Translations under genes and position numbers: made by a program
NCBI GenBank assembly: GCA_947175225.1
Contig: CAMWLX010000012.1
Location: forward strand, 1 to 22,134
Source of the DNA: an uncultured Porphyromonadaceae bacterium
GTDB lineage: Bacteria; Bacteroidota; Bacteroidia; Bacteroidales; Muribaculaceae
Direction of reading: 5' to 3'
Length of the DNA: 22,134 nucleotides
The notes under the pieces: generated by a model
The model's input: the letters and a program-made list of their open reading frames with translations, nothing else
Told to the model about the DNA's origin: nothing
Database searches by the model: none
Part shown: positions 15,454-22,134 of the stretch, piece after piece
Numbering within the stretch: position 1 is the stretch's first letter
How the letters are laid out: each line of letters starts with the position of its first letter

Positions 15454-17052
15454 ATGCCTGAAAAGATAAAACAGACAATTGAATCGGGTAAGGCCATTCT
15501 CGGAATAGAGTTTGGCTCTACCCGCATCAAGGCTGTCCTCATCGATGAGAATAATAATCCCATTGCCCAGGGAAGCCATGAATGGGAAAATCAGCTTGTC
15601 AACAACTTATGGACCTACAGCTTGGAGGCTATATGGTTTGGCTTGCAGGATTGCTACCGCGATCTTCGCGAAGATGTCAAGGCTAAATATGGAGTTGAGA
15701 TAAAGAAGTTGGCATCTATCGGCATCAGCGCCATGATGCACGGCTATATGCCTTTCGACAAAAACGGCAATATGCTTGCTCCATTCCGCACCTGGCGCAA
15801 TACCAACACCGGCGAGGCTGCTGCAATCCTTTCTAAAGAATTTGATTATAATATACCTTTGCGCTGGAGCATCTCCCACCTCTATCAGGCTATCCTCAAC
15901 GGGGAGGAGCATGTGAAAGAACTCGCTTTCCTTACCACTCTTGCAGGCTACATCCACTGGCAGCTAACGGGGGAGAAGGTGATCGGCATCGGCGACGGAA
16001 GCGGTATGCTTCCTGTGGATCCTGTCACCAAGAACTACAGCGCACACATGGTAGAGAAATTCGATAGCATGATTGCCGACAAGAATTTCGATTGGAAACT
16101 TGAGGATGTGCTTCCTAAGATTCTTGTAGCCGGAGAAAATGCCGGCTATCTGACAGCGGAGGGTGCCAAGCATCTTGATATTTCCGGCAATCTTGAGGCT
16201 GGCATTCCATTATGTCCGCCGGAAGGAGACGCAGGAACCGGAATGGTGGCTACTAACGCCGTAAAACAGCGTACTGGCAACGTTTCTGCGGGGACATCTT
16301 CATTCTCTATGATAGTGCTTGAAAAAGATTTGAGCCGCCCGTATGAGATGATCGACATGGTGACAACTCCTGACGGTAGCCTTGTGGCAATGGTACACTG
16401 CAACAACTGTACTTCCGACCTCAACGCATGGGTAGGTATCTTCCGCGAATATACAGAATTGCTCGGAGTGCCTGTGGACATGAACGAAATCTTCGGCAAA
16501 CTCTACAACAATGCCTTGAATGGGGATCCTGATTGCGGAGGGCTTGTCAGCTACAATTATTTCTCCGGCGAGCCAATCACCGGACTTACTGAAGGGCGTC
16601 CACTATTCGTCCGCTCGGTAGCAAACCGCTTCAACCTTGCCAACTTCATGCGTGCCAATCTGAATGCAGCCGTGGCTTGCCTGAAGATCGGCAATGACAT
16701 TCTTTTCGATGAAGAGAAGATTAAGGTAGACCGCATCACAGGCCATGGTGGTCTCTTCAAGACTCCGGGCGTAGGACAACGCATCCTTGCCGCTGCACTC
16801 AACTCCCCTATCTCCGTAATGGAGACTGCCGGAGAAGGAGGAGCATGGGGCATGGCTCTCCTCGCAGGGTATCTTGTCAACAATGTCAACGACCGCAACC
16901 TTGCAGACTATCTTGAGATGGAAGTGTTTGAAGGCAACACCGGCACAAGCATCACTCCGACAGAAGAAGACGTAGAAGGCTTCAACAAGTATATCAAGAA
17001 TTACTTGGCTGCAATTCCCGTAGAGAAAGCTGCTGTGGAGCATGTGAAGTGA
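15454..17052 (+). CDS. araB: FGGY-family carbohydrate kinase, probable L-ribulokinase
   Basis: 532 residues. The N-terminal actin-like ATPase fold starts with AILGIEFGSTRIKAVLID (14-31); SAMMHGYMPFD (92-102) is near the sugar site; PPEGDAGTGM holds the likely catalytic base Asp259; GNVSAGTSSFSM (275-286) and GHGGLFKTPGVGQRILAAAL form the C-terminal nucleotide lobe. It resembles xylulokinase-type FGGY kinases more than E. coli AraB, as known for the arabinose operon of Bacteroides. Place at the end of an araDA operon makes L-ribulose phosphorylation with ATP the likely reaction, and no other ribulokinase is present. I chose ATG 15454. A longer frame opens at a TTG at 15412, but those 14 residues are encoded by the inverted repeat and precede the normal kinase start. 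An operon terminator follows 9 bases after the stop. Confidence 0.88.
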   Translation: MPEKIKQTIESGKAILGIEFGSTRIKAVLIDENNNPIAQGSHEWENQLVNNLWTYSLEAIWFGLQDCYRDLREDVKAKYGVEIKKLASIGISAMMHGYMPFDKNGNMLAPFRTWRNTNTGEAAAILSKEFDYNIPLRWSISHLYQAILNGEEHVKELAFLTTLAGYIHWQLTGEKVIGIGDGSGMLPVDPVTKNYSAHMVEKFDSMIADKNFDWKLEDVLPKILVAGENAGYLTAEGAKHLDISGNLEAGIPLCPPEGDAGTGMVATNAVKQRTGNVSAGTSSFSMIVLEKDLSRPYEMIDMVTTPDGSLVAMVHCNNCTSDLNAWVGIFREYTELLGVPVDMNEIFGKLYNNALNGDPDCGGLVSYNYFSGEPITGLTEGRPLFVRSVANRFNLANFMRANLNAAVACLKIGNDILFDEEKIKVDRITGHGGLFKTPGVGQRILAAALNSPISVMETAGEGGAWGMALLAGYLVNNVNDRNLADYLEMEVFEGNTGTSITPTEEDVEGFNKYIKNYLAAIPVEKAAVEHVK

Positions 17053-17061
17053 TATTTCTAT

Positions 17062-17100
17062 AACGAGATATCTCGAGGCAACTCGGGATATCTCGTTTTA
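17062..17100 (+). terminator. Rho-independent terminator of the arabinose operon
   Basis: The arm AACGAGATATCTCGAG (17062-17077) pairs over 16 bp (one G-U) with CTCGGGATATCTCGTT (17082-17097) around a GCAA tetraloop. The T-rich tail TTTTATTTTG follows. It starts 9 bases after the araB stop and faces the terminator of the candidate small RNA. Confidence 0.9.
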
Positions 17101-17120
17101 TTTTGTCAAAATCCATCTAT

Positions 17121-17165
17121 AAAAAAACGCTATGGCCGGGATTTTCGCAAACTCCGGCCACAGTG
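17121..17165 (-). terminator. Minus-strand rho-independent terminator of the candidate small RNA
   Basis: On the minus strand, CACTGTGGCCGG (from 17165) pairs with CCGGCCATAGCG (to 17128) with one mismatch and one G-U pair, leaving a loop of 14 bases, and is followed directly by seven T (17127-17121). The plus-strand T-run lies 8 bases off the stem, so minus is the better orientation. Confidence 0.7.
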
Positions 17166-17330
17166 TGATTTTTTAGATATTGCACCTACTTTCACAAGCA
17201 AAAGCAACACTTACTCAACCACTAACTTACAAATTATATCACTATTACTTAAAAAGCTTTAGACTTGCTTGTCAAGAGAAATAAAAATGCTATGCCAATT
17301 ATTTCAAACCAAACTCTTTCCTCTCTTGAC
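17121..17330 (-). ncRNA. Candidate structured small RNA of about 210 nt
   Basis: A promoter (17366-17335), folded body and terminator (17165-17121) occur in order on the minus strand of a region with no coding frame. The predicted 5' end coincides with a 9-bp helix: GTCAAGAGA (17330-17322) pairs with TCTCTTGAC (17279-17271). A second helix joins 17265-17270 (plus-strand TTGCTT) with 17196-17201 (AAGCAA), enclosing an A/T-rich bulge. It does not match SRP RNA, tmRNA, RNase P or any tRNA that I can recognise. The length would suit a 6S RNA, but I cannot see the 6S closing stem. The identity is unknown. Confidence 0.5.
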
Positions 17331-17334
17331 GATG

Positions 17335-17366
17335 CAAAATTACTACATTTTTTTTTAATACGCAAG
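17335..17366 (-). promoter_or_regulatory. Promoter of the candidate small RNA
   Basis: On the minus strand, CTTG (17366-17363) is separated by 20 bases from TAATTTTG (17342-17335). The -7 box is exact and identical to that of the GlmU-like gene; the -33 box has one mismatch. A nine-A tract fills much of the spacer. Transcription is expected to start near 17330. Confidence 0.55.
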
Positions 17367-17473
17367 AGTTTCTTTATAAAATTTACCCCCCCCGTCCCAA
17401 TTTTACCAATTTTGGGGTAATTTGACCAATAAATGTAAATTTTTCTCTTTGTGGGGCTGGAAAGACGGTATTA

Positions 17474-17546
17474 AAAGGCTTCGCGAGAGTGCTCACTACT
17501 CCGGGCTTCGCGAGAATGAAGGACGCACTCGGAGAGTGCTCACTAC
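17474..17546. repeat. Dispersed hairpin element, partial copy followed by copy 3
   Basis: A partial copy (AAAGGCTTCGCG then GAGTGCTCACTAC, 17474-17499) is followed by GGGCTTCGCGAG and a full 25-bp copy at 17522-17546 (GACGCACTCGGAGAGTGC then TCACTAC). The core GCACTC-GGA-GAGTGC is a perfect 6-bp stem. The doubled GGCTTCGCGAG shows that the larger unit is itself tandem. Confidence 0.75.
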
Positions 17547-17585
17547 GCTATAGGGATACCTTAATATAAAAAAATTTGAGGAGAA

Positions 17586-17618
17586 TGTGGGGATATAATG
17601 AAAAATTCATTATTTTTG
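17586..17618 (+). promoter_or_regulatory. Probable promoter of the pepP operon with overlapping palindrome
   Basis: TATTTTTG at 17611-17618 is an exact -7 element. TGTG (17586-17589), 21 bases upstream, is a one-mismatch -33 box. ATAATGAA (17595-17602) and TTCATTAT (17606-17613) form a perfect 8-bp inverted repeat between the boxes, overlapping the first bases of the -7 element. The leader would be about 13 nt. Confidence 0.5.
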
Positions 17619-17636
17619 CATCTAAATTAGTTAACT

Positions 17637-19499
17637 ATGGAAAGAATTGAAAAGAAAAGGCTTGATGCATTGCGCAAGGCAATGGCTGAGCACTGCATAG
17701 ACTGCTGCATCATCAACAGCACAGACCCTCACCAGAGTGAGATACCCCCGGCACATTGGCGTGGCAGAGAATGGCTTACAGGATTCAAATCGGAAAACGG
17801 GACTAATGGCACAGCTGTCGTCACTAAATATCACGCGTACGTATGGACAGACAATAGATTCTTCATTCAGGCCCGTCAGCAACTTGATGGCACAGGATTT
17901 GAAATGATGCCCCTCGACGGACCGGAAGCTGTAGACCTTATTGGCTGGGTGACCGAACATATGGAAGCCGGACAGACTGTTGGAATCGACGGGATGACTT
18001 TCAGCGTATCAGAAGCTGAGAATATGAAGAAGGCTTTCGATGAAAAGGGTATTAAATTTAACACCAATTTCCCTCAATTTGATTATATTTGGCCCGACCG
18101 CCCGGTCAAGCCCCTCAACAGACTGTTTTTACACGATGAAAACATCGTAGGAGAAAATGTCGATTCCAAAATTGGAAGAGTCTTTGAGGAAGTGAATAAG
18201 ACGGGTGCCAACGGGATTCTTGTCTCTGCACTGGATGATATCGCTTGGATCACCAACCTCCGCACTTCCGGCGACATATCGTTCAGCCCAATGTTTGTCA
18301 GCTACCTTTATATTGACTCAGAGGGTAAAAGAGTGCTCTTTATCGACGAAGAAAAGATCAGTGAAGAAGTAAAGAAGCATCTTGACCTATATAATATTGA
18401 GATTAAGCCTTACGAGACAGTGTCTGACTTTGTAGCTGAATTGCCAAAAGACACTCGCCTTTTGATCGACCCATCGCTCACTGCAATCAGCATCTACGAT
18501 AATATTGACTGCAATGTGATATTCGGAGGAGAAGGGGTGGCAAAATTAAAAAGCATCAAGAATGAATGCATGCTCAATCATTGGCGTACAGCCATGGAGA
18601 AAGATGGAGTGGCCCTTGTCAAGATGTTTAAGTGGATCGACGATGAATTTCCGAAAGGGCAACTTACAGAAATGAGCATTGCACGCAAGCTTCGTGAATT
18701 AAGGCTTGCGGATCCAGACTGCGTTGACGAGAGTTTCGCAGCTATCGTAGGTTGGAACGGACATGGAGCAATCGTACACTATGAACCTACCGACGAAACT
18801 GACATCCCTGTCACAGGGCAAGGAATACTTTTGATCGACAGTGGCGGCCAGTATAAGCAGGGCACTACCGACATCACACGCACTATCGTGCTTGGAGGAG
18901 AAGCCACTGCGGAACAAAAGCATGACTTCACCTTAGTGCTGAAAGGACACATTGCACTCTCCAAAGCAACGTTCCCGAAAGGGACTCGCGGAGCACAGCT
19001 CGATATTTTGGCTCGCCAATATCTCTGGAATGAAGGGAAAGCATATTATCATGGCACAGGACATGGGGTAGGATTTTTTATCAACTGCCATGAGGGTCCG
19101 GTGCAGATACGCATGAATGAGATTCCGGTGCCATTGGAGCCGGGGATGGTGATGAGCAACGAGCCGGGGATTTATATCGAGGATAAATATGGCATCCGTT
19201 GTGAGAATATGCTTGCCGTGGAGCTGTGGAAGAGCAATGAATTCGGCGATTTCTACCGCTTCCGCAATCTGACCCTTTTCCCCTTCGACCTGAATCTTAT
19301 AGAATGGGAGATCATCACCCCGGAGGAGAAGGAATGGCTCGAAGCCTATCATAAGGAGGTCTATGAAAGGCTCTCCCCTCTTCTATCAGAAGAGGAAGCG
19401 AAGTGGCTCGCTAAGAAAATTGAGAATGGAGAATTGAGAATTGAGAATGGAGAATGGAGAATGGAGAATTATGTCATGGGGAATCATGAGAAATCATGA
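17637..19499 (+). CDS. pepP: Xaa-Pro aminopeptidase (aminopeptidase P, M24B)
   Basis: 620 residues, the three-domain type also found in eukaryotic cytosolic aminopeptidase P: two creatinase-like N-domains (about 5-150 and 160-310) and a pita-bread catalytic domain (about 315-550). The dinuclear metal ligands are all present: Asp401 (LIDSGGQY), Asp412 (TTDITRT), His476 (GTGHGVGF), Glu509 (SNEPGIY) and Glu523 (IRCENML). Substrate histidines are in NGHGAIVHYEP (His376, His381). There is no signal peptide, so it acts in the cytoplasm, removing N-terminal residues ahead of proline. The body ends at about WLAKK (594). Residues 595-620 (ENGELRIENGEWRMEN and on) are the translation of a heptamer DNA repeat and then a decamer repeat that supplies the stop codon, so they are not family sequence. 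It is followed after 44 bases by the carbonic anhydrase gene. Confidence 0.94.
   Translation: MERIEKKRLDALRKAMAEHCIDCCIINSTDPHQSEIPPAHWRGREWLTGFKSENGTNGTAVVTKYHAYVWTDNRFFIQARQQLDGTGFEMMPLDGPEAVDLIGWVTEHMEAGQTVGIDGMTFSVSEAENMKKAFDEKGIKFNTNFPQFDYIWPDRPVKPLNRLFLHDENIVGENVDSKIGRVFEEVNKTGANGILVSALDDIAWITNLRTSGDISFSPMFVSYLYIDSEGKRVLFIDEEKISEEVKKHLDLYNIEIKPYETVSDFVAELPKDTRLLIDPSLTAISIYDNIDCNVIFGGEGVAKLKSIKNECMLNHWRTAMEKDGVALVKMFKWIDDEFPKGQLTEMSIARKLRELRLADPDCVDESFAAIVGWNGHGAIVHYEPTDETDIPVTGQGILLIDSGGQYKQGTTDITRTIVLGGEATAEQKHDFTLVLKGHIALSKATFPKGTRGAQLDILARQYLWNEGKAYYHGTGHGVGFFINCHEGPVQIRMNEIPVPLEPGMVMSNEPGIYIEDKYGIRCENMLAVELWKSNEFGDFYRFRNLTLFPFDLNLIEWEIITPEEKEWLEAYHKEVYERLSPLLSEEEAKWLAKKIENGELRIENGEWRMENYVMGNHEKS
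19422..19470. repeat. Heptamer tandem array inside the 3' end of pepP
   Basis: Seven exact 7-bp units, GAGAATG or GAGAATT (order G, T, T, G, G, G, T). Since 3 x 7 = 21 bases, it is translated as a heptapeptide repeat (ENGELRI, ENGEWRM). It begins in phase at codon 596. Confidence 0.92.
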
Positions 19500-19513
19500 G
19501 AAATCATGAGAAA
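19474..19513. repeat. Decamer tandem array across the pepP stop codon
   Basis: Four 10-bp units: TCATGGGGAA, then TCATGAGAAA three times. It begins 3 bases after the heptamer array. The pepP TGA (19497-19499) lies in the third unit. Same core and period as the arrays before araD and araA. Confidence 0.88.
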
Positions 19514-19543
19514 CCATTATAATCATAATAAAAAGCAAAAACT

Positions 19544-20065
19544 ATGGCAATAATACAGGAAGTGAGGGGATTTACCCCGGTGATAGGCAAGGATTGCTTC
19601 CTTGCGGCAAATGCAGTGGTGGTAGGCGACGTAGTGATCGGCGACGGATGCAGCGTATGGTTTGGTGCTGTGCTGCGTGGCGATGTCAATTCAATCCGTG
19701 TGGGCAATGGCGTCAATATCCAAGACGGCAGTGTGCTCCATACTCTCTATGAGAAATCTACGATTGAGATCGGCGACCATGTTTCAGTAGGACACAATGT
19801 AGTGCTTCATGGCTGCAAAGTGGAAGATTATGCCTTGATCGGAATGGGCGCCGTAGTGATGGACAATGCCGTAGTTGGAGAAGGAGCTATCGTGGCAGCC
19901 GGATCAGTCGTGCTTAGCAATACTAAGATTGGCAAGCATGAGCTTTGGGCAGGTTGCCCGGCGAAGTTCGTCAAGATGGTAGAGCCGGAGAAAGCAAAGG
20001 AGATGAACATTAAGATCGCAAACAACTATCATATGTATTCCACGTGGTATGGACCACAAGAGTAA
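19544..20065 (+). CDS. Gamma-class carbonic anhydrase family protein (hexapeptide repeat)
   Basis: 173 residues forming a left-handed beta-helix, seen as repeated V-x-G-D / I-G-D-G turns (VVVGDVVIGDGCSVWFGAVLRGD). The gamma-class metal ligands are present: His66 (SVLHT), His84 (VGHN) and His89 (LHGC), together with Arg45 (LRGD) and Gln60 (NIQDG). A C-terminal helix follows (PEKAKEMNIKIANNYHMY). The family hydrates carbon dioxide or, in the related PaaY/YrdA group, has an uncertain activity; the complete histidine set supports metal binding. It is cytoplasmic and trimeric by family. It sits 44 bases after pepP with only repeat DNA between, and its last 17 bases overlap the fbp start, so translation is likely coupled. 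Its length is typical. Confidence 0.9.
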   Translation: MAIIQEVRGFTPVIGKDCFLAANAVVVGDVVIGDGCSVWFGAVLRGDVNSIRVGNGVNIQDGSVLHTLYEKSTIEIGDHVSVGHNVVLHGCKVEDYALIGMGAVVMDNAVVGEGAIVAAGSVVLSNTKIGKHELWAGCPAKFVKMVEPEKAKEMNIKIANNYHMYSTWYGPQE

Positions 20066-22070
20066 TCTGCCAGTGGCAGTAGACATAAATGAAGCAAGAG
20101 ACAAGGAGACAGACTTGAGGATATTGAGTCTGCTCTCCCAGTCTTTCCCTAATGTGCAGGCAGCCAGCACCGAGATCATAAATCTTGAGGCTATCCAGAA
20201 CCTGCCAAAAGGGACAGAGCATTTTGTGGCTGACCTTCATGGCGAAAATGAGGCGTTTTCTCACATACTGCGCAATGCATCGGGCAATATACGCCGAAAA
20301 GTGACTGAGATATTCGGCAATTCGCTTCGTGAGCAGGATATCCGAAACCTCTGCACACTCATCTATTACCCGGAGAGCAAATTGGAATATACGAAGGCGG
20401 AGGAAGACAATATGGAAGACTTCTATAGCGTCACTCTGCATCAGCTGATACTTGTGCTTCAGTCTGTCTCCTCCAAATATACACGTTCCAGAGTGAGGAA
20501 GGCTCTCCCGAAAGAATATGCCTATATTATAGAGGAATTGCTGCATGAATCTCCGACAGACTATGACAAGGATGCTTATTTCCGCCGCATTATTGAGACA
20601 ATCATCTCCACAGGCCAGGCAGACAATTTCATCATTGCTCTCTGCAATGTGATTCAGCGCCTGAGCATCGACCAGCTTCATATTCTCGGAGACATCTTCG
20701 ACCGAGGACCCGGGGCGCATCTGATAATGGACACTCTTTGTGAGTATGAGCGTTTCGATATCCAATGGGGCAATCATGATGCTCTCTGGATGGGGGCAGC
20801 TGCCGGCAACGACTGTTGCATAGCGAATGTATTGAGGCTTTCGCTTCGATATGGAAATATGGCGACTCTTGAGGATGGCTATGGAATCAATCTTGTGCCG
20901 CTCGCCACTTTTGCCCTTGAGACTTACGGAGACGACCCGTGCGAAGGGTTCGGGCCACATATAATGGATAAAGAGCATGCTCCCGATGAAAAATCACGTC
21001 AACTGTGGGCGAAGATGCATAAGGCAATCAGCATCATTCAGTTCAAACTTGAGGGGCAGATGATTGAGAATCGTCCGGAATGGAAGATGGAAGACCGCAG
21101 ACTTCTTCATCTCCTTCGCCCGGAGAAAGGAGTGATTGAAATTGATGGGAAGGAATATGAACTCAAAGACAGCCATTTCCCAACTGTATTGCCAGACGAT
21201 CCTTATGCTCTTACTGAAGAGGAAGCGTCGCTGGTGGAGAAACTCCATCATTCGTTTATGGTGAGCGATAAACTTAACCGCCATATACAGTGTCTTCTCT
21301 CGCACGGATGCATGTATGCCATCTATAATTCCAATCTGCTCTTTCATGCTTCGATGCCTCTTAATGAAGATGGAAGTTTGAAGGAAGTGGAGTTGTATGG
21401 CAAAAAATATAAGGGGCGCGAGCTGATGCACCGTATCGGGATGATGATGCGCTCGGCATTCAACTATGATACAGACCCAAAACTGAAGCAATTTGCTATA
21501 GACTATTATTGGTATCTATGGTGCGGGAAGGACTCCCCTCTTTTTGACAAGTCGAAGATGGCCACTTTCGAGCGATATTTTATAAAGGATGAATCGACAC
21601 ATTCGGAAGAAAAGGGGAATTATTTCAAGCTAAGGAATGATGAGAAGGTGGTCGATGGAATCCTCGATGCATTCGGAGTGGAAGGAGAACACCGCCATAT
21701 CATCAACGGACATGTTCCGGTGAGGGCTGCAAAAGGAGAAAGCCCGATGCGTGCCAACGGCAAATTACTTGTGATCGACGGGGGTTTTGCCAAGGCGTAT
21801 CATGCTACGACGGGTATTGCCGGGTATACCTTGGTATATCATAGCCGAGGGCTGGAGCTCGTGCAGCATGAGCCGTTTGAATCTGCAGAGATGGCAGTTA
21901 AGGAAGGCACTGACATCTTAGGGTCGAAGCAGATTGTAGAGTTATCGGCAAAGCGACTCCGCGTGCGTGACACTGACAAGGGAGCGGAATTGCAAGGGCA
22001 AATAAACGAACTTCGGGATCTTCTTCAGGCATTCCGCCACGGCCTCGTCAAAGAGCGACACTTACGATAA
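20049..22070 (+). CDS. fbp: Fructose-1,6-bisphosphatase, class III
   Basis: 673 residues, the large Firmicutes/Bacteroidetes class of FBPase with a calcineurin-like metallophosphatase core: Asp62-x-His64 (FVADLHGENEAF), GDIFDRG at 214-220, GNHD at 241-244, and a C-terminal histidine loop INGHVPV followed by GKLLVIDGGFAKAY. EIINLEAIQNLPKGTEHF (42-59) is a signature of this class. It hydrolyses fructose 1,6-bisphosphate to fructose 6-phosphate in gluconeogenesis. The start at 20049 is the only methionine ahead of the conserved region and overlaps the upstream gene by 17 bases, which supports coupling. No terminator is visible in the 64 bases left after the stop. The gene is intact and its length is normal for the class. 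Confidence 0.95.
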   Translation: MDHKSNLPVAVDINEARDKETDLRILSLLSQSFPNVQAASTEIINLEAIQNLPKGTEHFVADLHGENEAFSHILRNASGNIRRKVTEIFGNSLREQDIRNLCTLIYYPESKLEYTKAEEDNMEDFYSVTLHQLILVLQSVSSKYTRSRVRKALPKEYAYIIEELLHESPTDYDKDAYFRRIIETIISTGQADNFIIALCNVIQRLSIDQLHILGDIFDRGPGAHLIMDTLCEYERFDIQWGNHDALWMGAAAGNDCCIANVLRLSLRYGNMATLEDGYGINLVPLATFALETYGDDPCEGFGPHIMDKEHAPDEKSRQLWAKMHKAISIIQFKLEGQMIENRPEWKMEDRRLLHLLRPEKGVIEIDGKEYELKDSHFPTVLPDDPYALTEEEASLVEKLHHSFMVSDKLNRHIQCLLSHGCMYAIYNSNLLFHASMPLNEDGSLKEVELYGKKYKGRELMHRIGMMMRSAFNYDTDPKLKQFAIDYYWYLWCGKDSPLFDKSKMATFERYFIKDESTHSEEKGNYFKLRNDEKVVDGILDAFGVEGEHRHIINGHVPVRAAKGESPMRANGKLLVIDGGFAKAYHATTGIAGYTLVYHSRGLELVQHEPFESAEMAVKEGTDILGSKQIVELSAKRLRVRDTDKGAELQGQINELRDLLQAFRHGLVKERHLR

Positions 22071-22121
22071 TGCATAATGCCAATGTCACTAAATTAAGAC
22101 CAATTTACGGCGTCAAGCAAT

Positions 22122-22134
22122 GTAGTTAGCGCAC
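22122..22134 (-). repeat. Probable start of another dispersed-element copy at the window edge
   Basis: Read on the minus strand the last bases are GTGCGCTAACTAC, sharing GCTAACTAC with the copy at 9011-9035. It is cut by the window end, so the stem cannot be checked. Confidence 0.4.

Larger units (their letters stand above)
17343..17636. other. Leader region upstream of pepP
   Basis: There is no gene here. In order it holds a C8 homopolymer (17386-17393), a short AT-rich palindromic patch (TTACC / GGTAA near 17402-17419), dispersed-repeat copies (17474-17546) and the pepP promoter with an overlapping palindrome (17586-17618). Base composition is lower in G+C than the flanking genes. Confidence 0.5.

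Noticed and set aside
20010..20978. Long open frame (322 codons) on the minus strand inside fbp
   Set aside because: It lies fully antisense to the carbonic anhydrase/fbp genes, whose catalytic motifs are intact; it shows no recognisable domain and is explained by codon bias of the real frame.
22067..22080. Two ATAATGC heptamers across the fbp stop
   Set aside because: Only two full units; too short to call an array, although it matches the period-7 theme.

Overview
The window looks like chromosomal DNA from a member of the Bacteroidales (phylum Bacteroidota). The reasons are a Bacteroidetes-type TamL/TamB pair, a Nudix-like AraR regulator inside an arabinose operon, a class III fructose-1,6-bisphosphatase, starts without Shine-Dalgarno sequences, and promoters of the TTTG / TAnnTTTG type. 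Muribaculaceae or a close relative is my guess for the family; the sequence alone cannot prove it. There are twelve protein genes, all apparently intact, and no tRNA, rRNA, transposase, phage or CRISPR features.

Left part (1-8891, all minus strand): a two-domain GlmU-like sugar-nucleotide enzyme with its own well-formed promoter, then an envelope operon in which tamB (1650 codons) overlaps tamL by 11 bases and ends at a strong hairpin terminator. Centre (9129-17100, plus strand): a complete L-arabinose operon in the order lipoprotein aldose 1-epimerase, SGLT-type Na+/sugar symporter, AraR, AraD, AraA and AraB-type FGGY kinase, closed by a 16-bp stem terminator. Sugar is anomerised outside the cytoplasm, imported with sodium, isomerised to L-ribulose, phosphorylated, and epimerised to D-xylulose 5-phosphate. 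AraR is the likely repressor, and a 17-bp palindrome at the galM promoter is the best operator candidate. Right part (17586-22070, plus strand): aminopeptidase P, a gamma-class carbonic anhydrase and fructose-1,6-bisphosphatase, with the last two overlapping by 17 bases.

Two things go beyond gene content. First, every spacer of the arabinose operon, and the pepP/carbonic-anhydrase junction, holds a short tandem repeat with period 7, 9 or 10 bp. Three of these fold into hairpins next to a start codon, and one heptamer array has become the C-terminal tail of aminopeptidase P. A separate 25-bp dispersed element recurs in the three long spacers, and its stem shows compensating base changes. Second, the 584-bp gap between araB and pepP contains, on the minus strand, a promoter, a structured stretch of about 200 nt and a seven-U terminator. 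It looks like an unannotated small RNA gene, convergent with the arabinose operon.
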